Positions 9,802 through 16,970 of a DNA stretch of 64,000 nt are shown here, piece after piece. The stretch comes from Phenylobacterium deserti. GTDB taxonomy: Bacteria; Pseudomonadota; Alphaproteobacteria; Caulobacterales; Caulobacteraceae. The notes under the pieces were generated by a model. That model worked only from the letters and a program-made list of their open reading frames with translations. It did not search any database and was not told the origin of the DNA. Where the stretch lies: the NCBI GenBank assembly GCA_943332615.1, contig CALQQB010000005.1, forward strand, positions 1 to 64,000, given 5' to 3'. The translations under genes and the position numbers were made by a program. Position 1 is the stretch's first letter; the number at the start of each line of letters is the position of its first letter.

Positions 9802-11592
9802 CTAGTTGATCATCACCACCGCCCCTTTGACGGTGGTCTGGCCGCTGGCGGAAAGCTCGGCGGAGGCGGCTCCCTTGCCGGTGAAGGCCATCTGGGCGTC
9901 GCAGCTGATGTTGGCGCCGCCGACATTGACGTCGGCCTTGGAGGTGATCGCGATCTTGCCCACCGCATCCAGGGTCATGGTTCCCTTGGCGGTGATTTTG
10001 ATATCCTTGGGGCTCTCCAGCGTGATGCCGCCGGGGTCGAGCGTGACCTTGTTGTCGGTCTGGTCCTGGAGGATGATCGACTTGGCGTCGTCGCTGAGCA
10101 CGATCTTGTTGTTGGCTGGCGTGGTGATGGTGATCACCTTCTTGTCGTCGTCGATTTCGATCTTGACCTTGCTGCGCGTCACCAGCGCCTTGGTGTTGTT
10201 CTCCGCCGCGATCGCATAGGGGGGCGCGCGGGCGCTGGAATAGAGGCTGCCCAGGATCACCGGGTGCGAGGGGTCGTTGTTGAAGTAGCCCAGCACCACC
10301 TCGTCGCCGACCTCCGGCAGGTAGAAGGCCCCGAAGCCGCTGGAGGCGTGGTACTGCGCCAGCCGGGCCCACACCCCGGGCGTCGCGGCGTCCAGCACGG
10401 GCGCTTTTACCTGGATCCGCTGTTCGCCCAGCGGGTCACCATCCAGTTTCAGGACCACGCCGATCTGCAGGCCCTCGGCGCCCGGCAGCCAGCCGGCGGC
10501 GGCCGGCGCCACGATGTCGCCGCGGGCGGTGAACCAGTCGGGCGGCAGCCCGAACTCGACCTCGGTCAGCCAGTTGCCGTCAGCGATCTCATGCTCCAGC
10601 CCGCCCACGAAGACCTTGCCTTCGTAGCGCTTGCCCACGCCCTTGAGCTCGATCAACTCGCCGACCTTGGCCTTGGCGCTGCCCTGGAACTTGATCTTGC
10701 CGCGGATGCGCGCGAGGCCGGACTTCACCTGCTGGGCCTTGGCCCAGCCACCCAGCGCCGCGGCCTCCAGCGGGGTCGCGGTCTGCAGCACATAGGTTTG
10801 CAACCCCACCACCTGCGACAGGGTCGCCGAGGTCAGGTCGCCCTGGGCGTTCAGGGTCGCCGGCTGGGCCGCGGCGCCGCGCACGACCGCCTGGGTCTTG
10901 GGGTCCCACGCCACCGCCTCCACGCTGGCCAGCTGGGTTCGCGCGTCAATCTCGGCCTGGAACTCGATCAGGTCGTCGCCATAGGTGACTTCCAGCGTCG
11001 GCGCGGCGCTGACGTTCGGCGCTTTGACCGCAAGCTGCCCGTCGGTGGCGATCACCAGCAGCCCGTTGGCCTCGGCGCGGGCCAGCATGAAGTCCCAGTC
11101 GCTGCAGTAGTACTGGACCAATTCCTTGAAGGTGACCGCGGTCGACTCGACCGTGACCGAGAGGCCGTGTGCGCCGGCCAGGGTCTGGATGATCGCGCTG
11201 TCGGTCTGATCGATGTAGTTGGCGTTCTTGCGCCCGATGGTCATCTTCACCGCCTTATCCTGGCAGTCGATGACCAGGCGGCTGTAGTTGTCGCCGCTGA
11301 TCTTGGCGCCCAGCTTCACCACGACGCCTTCGAAGATCACCTCCTCATGTTCGCCGTAGCCCGCGCTGATGCTGATTGCGGCGCCCGGCGCGAAGGTGGC
11401 CGCGTCGCCGACGTCCCAGGTCCCGGTCGACATGTCGCCGTCGTCCACGACCAGGCGCGCCGAGGGTACGGTGTTGGCCGCCCGGTGCACCGTCACGGAG
11501 AAGACCCGCACGGTGTCGGCCACCGCCGAGCCGTTGCTCTTGATCGTGACGCGGATGACCCCGTCGCTATTCTGTCTCGGCGAAGCGGGCAT
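9802..11592 (-). CDS. VgrG-like spike/hub protein (Afp8-like)
   Basis: This 596-residue protein has the VgrG/Afp8 layout. An N-terminal gp27-like hub domain covers about residues 1-370. An OB-fold follows with the typical FGAFYLPEVGDEVVLGYFNN near 415-440. The C-terminus is a repetitive triple-stranded beta-helix region with many D/K-V-x-I steps (VKIEIDDDKKVITITTPAN). It forms the central spike under the tube and receives the PAAR tip encoded next. The start lies three bases after the LysM gene stop. No effector domain is fused to the C-terminus. Confidence 0.92.
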   Translation of the reverse strand: MPASPRQNSDGVIRVTIKSNGSAVADTVRVFSVTVHRAANTVPSARLVVDDGDMSTGTWDVGDAATFAPGAAISISAGYGEHEEVIFEGVVVKLGAKISGDNYSRLVIDCQDKAVKMTIGRKNANYIDQTDSAIIQTLAGAHGLSVTVESTAVTFKELVQYYCSDWDFMLARAEANGLLVIATDGQLAVKAPNVSAAPTLEVTYGDDLIEFQAEIDARTQLASVEAVAWDPKTQAVVRGAAAQPATLNAQGDLTSATLSQVVGLQTYVLQTATPLEAAALGGWAKAQQVKSGLARIRGKIKFQGSAKAKVGELIELKGVGKRYEGKVFVGGLEHEIADGNWLTEVEFGLPPDWFTARGDIVAPAAAGWLPGAEGLQIGVVLKLDGDPLGEQRIQVKAPVLDAATPGVWARLAQYHASSGFGAFYLPEVGDEVVLGYFNNDPSHPVILGSLYSSARAPPYAIAAENNTKALVTRSKVKIEIDDDKKVITITTPANNKIVLSDDAKSIILQDQTDNKVTLDPGGITLESPKDIKITAKGTMTLDAVGKIAITSKADVNVGGANISCDAQMAFTGKGAASAELSASGQTTVKGAVVMIN

Positions 11593-11595
11593 GGG

Positions 11596-12285
11596 CTACT
11601 CGAGCGGCGGGAAATGGAGGCGGCTGCCCGGCGTGAGATCGCGGAAGCTGTCCAGCCTGTTGTACCGCGCCACTTCCGGGTAGTAGGCGGCGTCGCCGTA
11701 GATGCGGTTGCAGAGCAGCGGCAGGGTGTCGCCGGCGCGAACCACCACCAGGTGCGACAGGTCGGGCGACGAGCGGTTGGCGGCCAGCTCGGCCTCCTTG
11801 GTGCTCATGAAGCCCACGAATTCCAGGTCGATCTTGGCGCGCAGCGGATCACCGCTGGGCTTGAACAATGTGTACTGGACCGCCATCGACTGCAGCCGCC
11901 CATAGAGGATCAGCGTTCCCCAAAGCAGGCGCACATGGTCGGGCTCATGGTCCTCGCCGTCGTATTTGTAGATGACGTCGTTCAGCGCCTTGACGTGATC
12001 GGCCACGCTCTTGCTGGCGTCGGCGGCGGCCACTGGCACCACCCCGGTGCCGTCCAGCAGGATCGAGAAATTCACCGTGTCCGGCTGCACCGCGCTGAAG
12101 CGGGTGTCGGAGCCGATCTGACCCAGGGTGGGTTTCGTATTGTAACGGATTTCGCGCCTATGCTTGAACTCGGAAGGGTTCAGCATGGCGGTGAAGCTCT
12201 TGGTCCGATCGACCGTCATCGACCCGTTGGCCGCGATCTCGGCCCGGGTGATCGTCAGCTGGGATTTCGCGCCGCTCTCCGACAT
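11596..12285 (-). CDS. LysM-domain eCIS hub protein (Afp7-like)
   Basis: This 229-residue protein has an N-terminal beta-rich part (SFTAMLNPSEFKHRREIRYN) typical of the CIS tube/hub connector family, and a C-terminal LysM domain (VVVRAGDTLPLLCNRIYGD, about residues 181-228, ending GSRLHFPPLE). In Afp/PVC particles this protein links the last tube ring to the spike. It lies between the DUF5908 peptide and the VgrG-like gene with gaps of only a few bases. Family recognition is strong. The role is taken from characterised relatives. Confidence 0.9.
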   Translation of the reverse strand: MSESGAKSQLTITRAEIAANGSMTVDRTKSFTAMLNPSEFKHRREIRYNTKPTLGQIGSDTRFSAVQPDTVNFSILLDGTGVVPVAAADASKSVADHVKALNDVIYKYDGEDHEPDHVRLLWGTLILYGRLQSMAVQYTLFKPSGDPLRAKIDLEFVGFMSTKEAELAANRSSPDLSHLVVVRAGDTLPLLCNRIYGDAAYYPEVARYNRLDSFRDLTPGSRLHFPPLE

Positions 12286-12289
12286 GACC

Positions 12290-12466
12290 TTAGCGCTCGC
12301 GCGCGCGCTGCAGCCGGTCTTCGACCCAGGCCTTGCACTCGGCCATCAGCTCCTCGCGCAGCCGCTCGCGCCAGGCGCTGTTGGGCTCGGCCGGCGCGGA
12401 CGCCGAGGGCTGGGGTGCGCTCGCCACCATCGACTTGATCAGGAGCTGTCGGACTTCGATGGGCAT
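12290..12466 (-). CDS. DUF5908-family small eCIS protein
   Basis: This 58-residue peptide opens MPIEVRQLLIKSMV, the hallmark start of DUF5908 proteins found in eCIS operons between tube and LysM genes. The C-terminal half (WRERLREELMAECKAWVEDRL) is an amphipathic helix. I prefer ATG 12466 because it gives the family's usual first residue. A TTG three codons upstream (12475) would overlap the tube stop and is also possible. The function is unknown. A chaperone or adaptor role is a guess from location. Confidence 0.75.
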   Translation of the reverse strand: MPIEVRQLLIKSMVASAPQPSASAPAEPNSAWRERLREELMAECKAWVEDRLQRARER

Positions 12467-12471
12467 GGCGC

Positions 12472-12990
12472 TCAAAGCTTACGGCTGGAGGCGGCGTAGT
12501 TCAGTTCGATCTTCTCGATGGCGACCGAGCCCTTGTCGGACTGGAAGGCATCGACCGTCCAATGGGCGGGATAGGCGTTCTCGAAGGTCCAGGCGCGCAG
12601 CGGATCGCCCTGCTCGTTCAACAGGTTGACGTGCACCAGCCGCGGGGTGATGCGGTTGCCGAGGCCGCCCTCCAGGACGTTGCGGCACCAGACCACCAGA
12701 TCGGAATCGAACGGCGCCACGCCCCGCTTCAGGGTCAGCTTCGGATGCTTCACCCCCTTCGGCAGGGTGTGGACAAACCGGTTCTCGCCGCCCTCGCGAT
12801 AGCTCTCGGTCTCCATCTCCGGGCCGATCCCGCCAACCTCCTGAAACGCCGCGTCGCCGCTCTGCTCCGTGCCGAAACCGACCCGGAAGTAGAACGCGGT
12901 CGGCGGGTACTCAGACAGGTCCACAGTCCCCGGGCGAAGCCGGAACTTCGCCAGGAACGCGGACGGGACCCCCACCGGCGGAACCGCCAT
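12472..12990 (-). CDS. eCIS inner tube protein, second copy (gp19/Afp5-like)
   Basis: This 172-residue protein belongs to the T4 gp19-like tube family. It has FYFRVGFGTEQSGDAAFQEV, the family's F-x-V-x-F...FQEVxGL strand pair, then LPKGVKHPKLTLKRGV and a C-terminal ENAYPAHWTVDAFQS segment. It is longer than the neighbouring tube and has an N-terminal extension, so it is probably the special tube ring next to the hub (Afp5-like) instead of the bulk tube. This is an inference from length and order. Its ATG overlaps the stop of the first tube gene (ATGA at 12990). Confidence 0.87.
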   Translation of the reverse strand: MAVPPVGVPSAFLAKFRLRPGTVDLSEYPPTAFYFRVGFGTEQSGDAAFQEVGGIGPEMETESYREGGENRFVHTLPKGVKHPKLTLKRGVAPFDSDLVVWCRNVLEGGLGNRITPRLVHVNLLNEQGDPLRAWTFENAYPAHWTVDAFQSDKGSVAIEKIELNYAASSRKL

Positions 12991-13448
12991 CAGCCGTTGG
13001 CGATCGTCAGGCCTTCATGGGCGATGACGATCGTCTCCACGGCGACCTCGTTGCCGGTCGACTTCAGGTCGGTCCCGGTGATCTTGGTCGGCCAGGCGTT
13101 GGTCAGGGTCCAGACCATCGTCGGGTTCCCCTCCTCGTCCAGCAGGCTGATGGTCACGGGAACCCGTTTCACCGTGTTCATCTTGATCTCGTTGAACCAG
13201 TCCCAGAATTTGTTGTCCGACTTGAAGACGCCCTTCTTCATGGTGATGTCGGAGAACTTCTTGATCCCCGGCATCTTCTGCACCGAGAACGTCGGGCTGT
13301 TGCCCGCGCGGTACTCGATAGGCTGGGCCTCGACGTCGAGGCCGGACACTTCCTGGAACGCCATCACCTCGGAATCCCATTTCACTTCGAAGCGGAATTT
13401 CGGAATCGGCCACTCGGAGGTGGATTGGGCGGAGCCGTCATCGGCCAT
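12990..13448 (-). CDS. eCIS main inner tube protein (gp19/Afp1-like)
   Basis: This 152-residue protein is the likely main tube subunit. It shows FRFEVKWDSEVMAFQEVSGL, MPGIKKFSDITMKKGVF and WTLTNAWPTKITGTDLKSTG, which are canonical for Hcp/gp19-type tube proteins. A GGAGAAG ribosome-binding site precedes ATG 13448. It follows the sheath gene after a 64-base gap that contains a small hairpin, and overlaps the second tube gene by ATGA. Cargo would sit in the lumen of the tube built from this protein (established for Afp/PVC/AlgoCIS-type systems). Confidence 0.93.
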   Translation of the reverse strand: MADDGSAQSTSEWPIPKFRFEVKWDSEVMAFQEVSGLDVEAQPIEYRAGNSPTFSVQKMPGIKKFSDITMKKGVFKSDNKFWDWFNEIKMNTVKRVPVTISLLDEEGNPTMVWTLTNAWPTKITGTDLKSTGNEVAVETIVIAHEGLTIANG

Positions 13449-13496
13449 GGATCTTCTCCATCACTCTTGAAAGGGGGCAAACTTGAAAGCGGGTTC

Positions 13497-13514
13497 GATC
13501 GCGCGGACGCGATC
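13497..13514 (-). promoter_or_regulatory. Small perfect hairpin between sheath and tube genes
   Basis: GATCGCG, a CGGA loop and CGCGATC form a perfect 7-bp stem that overlaps the last base pairs of the sheath gene. There is no T-run on the downstream side. It could stabilise or process the mRNA so that sheath and tube are made at different levels, or it may be incidental. Confidence 0.35.
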
Positions 13515-15072
13515 AGGACTTCGGCATCAGCTGCTGGAACGTGATCTCGATGAATTCCGCCGGCCGGACCATGCAAACCAGGACCGTCACCCGCAGAATC
13601 CCCTCCAGGACATCCTCCGGCGTCATCGTCTCGCCCAGGCCGCAATGCACCGAGAAGGCGTCGTCGGGGATGGCGCCCATCAGGCCGCCGCGCCGCCACA
13701 CACCGTTGAGATAGTTCTGGATCATGCTCTTGATGGTGAGCCAGGTGCCGGCGGTGTTTGGCTCGAAGACCATGGCCTTGGCGGCCAGCTTGCAGCTCTC
13801 CTCGAGCATGATCATCGTGCGGCGCACGTTGATGTAGCGCCAGTCGAGGCTGTTGCCCGCCAGGGTGCGGGCGCCCCAAACCAGGGTGCCTTCGCCGATG
13901 AACGAGCGGATCGCGTTGATCGACTTTCCCTGGGCATCGACGTTCAGGTTCTCCTGATCGGCGTTCGATATGGGGATCGCCGGCGCCAGGACGTTGTTGG
14001 GGCTGACGTTGGCCGGGGCCTTCCAGACGCCGCGGGTATTGTCGACCATGGTGTAGAGGCCGGCCATGGCGGCGCTGGGCGGCATAAGGTTCACCCGCAG
14101 CGCCGCCAGTTCCAGCAGAGTCCCGTAGCGCGCGCTGCCCCGCCGGAGCGCGTCGTTGGTCTGGCCCTCCCGGGTGGCCACCCAAAGGTCCACCTTCTCG
14201 TCGTCGTCGGCGCCACCTTTGCTCTTGGCTTCCGCCTTCAGGGCATCCCTGGTAACTGCGGCATCTTTTTCAAGTACATCCTTGAAAGCTGGCAGTGTAT
14301 CGGTGAGCACAACCTTGAGACCGACGCCCACGAAGTCACGATAGCTGAAGTCGTTTTCGGTCACGAGCCTAGTATGGACCCATGGGTAGTAAGCTGCGCC
14401 AAACATAAGGTTATTAACACCAAGATTTCCGCGGAAATACTTGACGTTCTCGTCGTTTCCGGGATTGCTGCCCGGCTTGGCGCCCCAGATATCCAAAATG
14501 GCAAACCGCGTCTTCATGACGTCGCCGCAGTGGGTCAGCATGTCCTGCTGGACGCCATTGCAGTCGCCCTGGGATAGTTCCATCGCGTCCGGGATCACGA
14601 GCATCGTCGGTTCTTGCTCGAGCGTGAGCGTCTTGATGCCCTCCTTGATCGGATCGGGCTTAATCTTGTCCATCCCCGTCGACCCGTATGCACCAACTGA
14701 GACAATCCAGCAGACCCCGCCGTAGTTCTGGTAGAAGTGCTTCATCGCGTAGTAGAGCCGGAACTGCGTCGTCTTGAGGTCCAGATTGTAGGCGGTTACC
14801 TTTCCATCGCTGGCCTTGACGACGAAATGGCCCGCGTCCGGAGCTACGGCGGCCTTGATCTCGAATTGCGCCGCTGGGGGGCCGCCGAAGTACCGCTCAA
14901 ACTCCGCAAGCGAGCTGATGCGGGTAGGTATCTTCGTCAGAGGCTTGCCTTTGTCCGACGCGTGCTCCGTATAGCCGACGAACGCCGGTACTGCGGTCGC
15001 CACCTCGACCACTGAATTCGGAAACGCGTTCTTCTCGACGATGTAGACACCGGGTGTTTTCATCACGGCCAT
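13513..15072 (-). CDS. eCIS contractile sheath protein
   Basis: This 519-residue protein starts at ATG 15072 after GGAGCTGC. The N-terminus, MAVMKTPGVYIVEKNAFPNS, is the classic sheath opening that contains the extended linker strand. The conserved C-terminal sheath domain covers about residues 390-519 (FIGEGTLVWGARTL, DWRYINVRRTMIMLEE, YLNGVWRRGGLMGAIPDDAF, RPAEFIEITFQQL). The middle region (about residues 120-290) is the variable surface domain and is visibly less GC-rich than the ends. Only one sheath gene is seen, whereas Afp has three. On contraction the sheath drives the tube into the target. Confidence 0.95.
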   Translation of the reverse strand: MAVMKTPGVYIVEKNAFPNSVVEVATAVPAFVGYTEHASDKGKPLTKIPTRISSLAEFERYFGGPPAAQFEIKAAVAPDAGHFVVKASDGKVTAYNLDLKTTQFRLYYAMKHFYQNYGGVCWIVSVGAYGSTGMDKIKPDPIKEGIKTLTLEQEPTMLVIPDAMELSQGDCNGVQQDMLTHCGDVMKTRFAILDIWGAKPGSNPGNDENVKYFRGNLGVNNLMFGAAYYPWVHTRLVTENDFSYRDFVGVGLKVVLTDTLPAFKDVLEKDAAVTRDALKAEAKSKGGADDDEKVDLWVATREGQTNDALRRGSARYGTLLELAALRVNLMPPSAAMAGLYTMVDNTRGVWKAPANVSPNNVLAPAIPISNADQENLNVDAQGKSINAIRSFIGEGTLVWGARTLAGNSLDWRYINVRRTMIMLEESCKLAAKAMVFEPNTAGTWLTIKSMIQNYLNGVWRRGGLMGAIPDDAFSVHCGLGETMTPEDVLEGILRVTVLVCMVRPAEFIEITFQQLMPKS

Positions 15073-15101
15073 GAGCAGCTCCTAGGGTCGAAGGGGTTCA
15101 T

Positions 15102-15953
15102 TCAGCGGGATACGAAAATCTCAGAGACCAGCAGGTCGCGGCCGTCCTTGTCCCGATCGCGGGCCAGGTTGGCGGCGGCCGGGACCGGCAGCAGGCGCGC
15201 GATCGGCGCGATGCCCGGTTCGACGGCGGTGGCGTGAAGCTTGAAGCGCGGGGTGAGCCGCTCTTCCAGCGCGATGGGCGTGGTCGCCCGGAAGGCATTG
15301 ACCTTCCGGCCGTCCGGCAGGGTCGTGCCGGGGATCGCCTCGAACTCGATCGCCTTGCCCGGGGCCACAGTGTCGACATCGACGATGCGGGGCTCTTTCC
15401 AGTCGCCCAGCAGAAAGTACTTCCAGTGGCTCTCACGGTTCTTGAGCGTCACGCTGTAGGCTCGCCCCGGCGCCTCGCCGGCCTCCGGAGCCGCCGCGCG
15501 CGGCGCGAGCGCCGCGGTCATGGGCAGGACCAGCAGGAAGTCCGGCCGCGGCCCCGCCCGCCACTTCCACCCCAGGGTCCGTGAAGGCCCCAGCCGCCAG
15601 GTCGCTCCGTCCGCCACCGCTTCGCCGCCATAGAAGCACAGCGGCGGTTCCCCGGTCGTCGGCAGGTCGTCGGTGTACCGCGTGAACTGCGGGTCCTGGG
15701 CGTAGACGGCAAAACAGAGGTCGAACTCCGCGTGCGACCCCTCCAGGGTGCGGTAGGGACCGTCGCGCTCGACCTCGAAATAGACCTGCAGGACGTGTTC
15801 CACGGTGCGCATCACGCAGCTTGCCCGCGCCATCCACGCTCGCGTCGCCGCGTCGGGCTCGAACCGCAGTCGCAGCCGCGACGGCGTGCTGAAGTAGGGG
15901 TGCAGCACCTCCACCGAGAACAGGCGTTCGTAGGCGGCTCTGTCGGCGCCCAT
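15102..15953 (-). CDS. Unrecognised eCIS-operon protein
   Basis: This 283-residue protein starts at ATG 15953, three bases after the Pvc16-like stop (15956-15958), and ends 29 bases before the sheath start. I do not recognise a family. The N-terminal half (FSVEVLHPYFSTPSRLRLRF, then a helix with RTVEHVLQVYFEVERDG) looks alpha/beta. The C-terminal half is beta-rich with several Trp residues (HWKYFLLGDWKEPRIVDVD) and a proline-rich end. There is no signal peptide or membrane segment. Its place between cap and sheath suggests a structural or assembly role, possibly in tail termination. That is an inference from position only. Confidence 0.7.
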   Translation of the reverse strand: MGADRAAYERLFSVEVLHPYFSTPSRLRLRFEPDAATRAWMARASCVMRTVEHVLQVYFEVERDGPYRTLEGSHAEFDLCFAVYAQDPQFTRYTDDLPTTGEPPLCFYGGEAVADGATWRLGPSRTLGWKWRAGPRPDFLLVLPMTAALAPRAAAPEAGEAPGRAYSVTLKNRESHWKYFLLGDWKEPRIVDVDTVAPGKAIEFEAIPGTTLPDGRKVNAFRATTPIALEERLTPRFKLHATAVEPGIAPIARLLPVPAAANLARDRDKDGRDLLVSEIFVSR

Positions 15954-15955
15954 GC

Positions 15956-16543
15956 TTAGTACGCCCCCACCGGACGGGTGCCGGTGTCCGGCCGGGTGAC
16001 GGCCGGGATCTGCGCGGTCAGCTGGCTGGAGTCGATCACCACCATGCGGGCCCGCATCAGCACCGAGGGGACGTAGCGGCCGCCCAGCACGCCCCACAGG
16101 TTGCCCAGGTCGGCGATGCTGAGGTTCTCGATCTCGAAACTCAGCCGGTCGATCCCGCGATCGAGCCCCGGCGTATTCTGGTGGTCGAACACCGGCCGAC
16201 CCTGGAAGAAGGCGGTGGCGGCCGAAATGTACTTCAGGCCCTCCGTGTATTTGCCGCCGCTGAAGGTGGCGGCGAACATCACCATCAGGTTCAGGAACAC
16301 CGGCGGCTGATAGAGGCCCGTGGTCCCGGACATGCCCCCAACCCGGCTCAGCCCACGCTGAGGCATGGCCTCGCGCTCGACGTTCACCAGGAACATGCAA
16401 AGCTTGTCGGCGGCATCGACCACCGGCTCGCCGCCGGGCTCGAACAAGTTGGTTACAACCACGGGCTCGCCAGTGGATGAGAACCGACGCTTCATCGCTT
16501 GGTTGAGTTCGTCGCGGACGCAAATGACAGCTTCGGCAATCAT
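15956..16543 (-). CDS. Pvc16/DUF4255-family cap (tail terminator) protein
   Basis: This 195-residue protein shows the DUF4255 (Pvc16 N-terminal) pattern: MIAEAVICVRDELNQAM at the start, VVVTNLFEPGG, then LCMFLVNVEREAMPQR and a central PVFLNLMVMFAATFSGGKYTE block, ending with WGVLGGRYVPSVLMRARMVV. Afp16/Pvc16-type proteins cap the distal end of the tube and sheath. A strong GGGAGGG ribosome-binding site precedes ATG 16543. This is the first gene of the operon, and the region upstream holds a long inverted repeat. Confidence 0.9.
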   Translation of the reverse strand: MIAEAVICVRDELNQAMKRRFSSTGEPVVVTNLFEPGGEPVVDAADKLCMFLVNVEREAMPQRGLSRVGGMSGTTGLYQPPVFLNLMVMFAATFSGGKYTEGLKYISAATAFFQGRPVFDHQNTPGLDRGIDRLSFEIENLSIADLGNLWGVLGGRYVPSVLMRARMVVIDSSQLTAQIPAVTRPDTGTRPVGAY

Positions 16544-16593
16544 TCGACCCTCCCCCCCGACGGACAGAAGCGCGGAGCTCTACCTTAACGATT

Positions 16594-16664
16594 GGTCAAC
16601 TCTAGGCGCCATTGCCAAGCCTCGGCAAACGGATTCCAGCCCGAGGAGGCGCCTAAAGTTGATC
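16594..16664 (-). promoter_or_regulatory. Long two-part inverted repeat upstream of the eCIS operon
   Basis: The arms 16594-16610 and 16648-16664 pair at 15 of 17 positions (core GGCGCC). Inside them a second pair, CCTCGG at 16620-16625 and CCGAGG at 16641-16646, stacks on the outer stem. In the minus-strand transcript this would be one long stem with a small side bulge, about 50 bases before the first eCIS start codon. No T-run follows, so it is not a classical terminator. It could be an operator for a dimeric repressor, a cruciform, or a 5'-leader RNA switch. A TTGACC hexamer overlaps its outer edge on the minus strand. Confidence 0.6.
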
Positions 16665-16688
16665 ACGCTGGGGGCGAGCGTCGCTAAA

Positions 16689-16727
16689 CCTCCAGAAGCG
16701 TCTCCGAGCGTCTCTGATCGCTGGAGG
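16689..16727 (-). terminator. Hairpin just after the small proline-rich gene
   Basis: CCTCCAG at 16689-16695 pairs with CTGGAGG at 16721-16727. The right arm ends one base before the stop codon of the 56-residue gene. On the minus strand the stem is followed by TTTAGC, a short T-run. It is a possible terminator separating that gene from the eCIS operon, but the 25-base loop makes it weak. Confidence 0.35.
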
Positions 16728-16728
16728 A

Positions 16729-16899
16729 TCAGCCCTTGGGCTTGAGGTCCGGTCGCGAGGCCAGGAACGCCGCCCGCTCGGCCGGGCTCAGCACCTTGGC
16801 CTTCTGCTGGCGCGAGACTTTCGGCGTCGGCGGCGCATAGACCCCGGCCTTGGGCGTCCCGCCCTTCAGGTCTGACAGCCGCCTGGGCGGAGGTTTCAT
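16729..16899 (-). CDS. Small proline/lysine-rich hypothetical protein
   Basis: This 56-residue frame runs from ATG 16899 to TGA and reads MKPPPRRLSDLKGG, with a basic, helix-prone end (LSPAERAAFLASRPDLKPKG). I do not recognise a family. It has the regular composition of a real gene rather than a chance frame, and it sits alone between the MFS gene and the eCIS promoter region. Translation is not otherwise supported. Confidence 0.5.
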   Translation of the reverse strand: MKPPPRRLSDLKGGTPKAGVYAPPTPKVSRQQKAKVLSPAERAAFLASRPDLKPKG

Positions 16900-16970
16900 G
16901 GCATCGCACTCCGCCGATCCGCCAAGCGCCCCGGACCCGTGCGTGTCATGGCATATTCCACGGCGGGTCC

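Noticed and set aside
10264-12438. 724-codon plus-strand open frame opposite the VgrG-like and LysM genes
   Set aside because: It crosses several well-supported minus-strand genes and its translation has no domain-like pattern.
1-16543. Prophage rather than eCIS
   Set aside because: No capsid, portal, terminase, integrase or lysis genes; DUF4255/Pvc16, DUF5908 and LysM are typical of eCIS.
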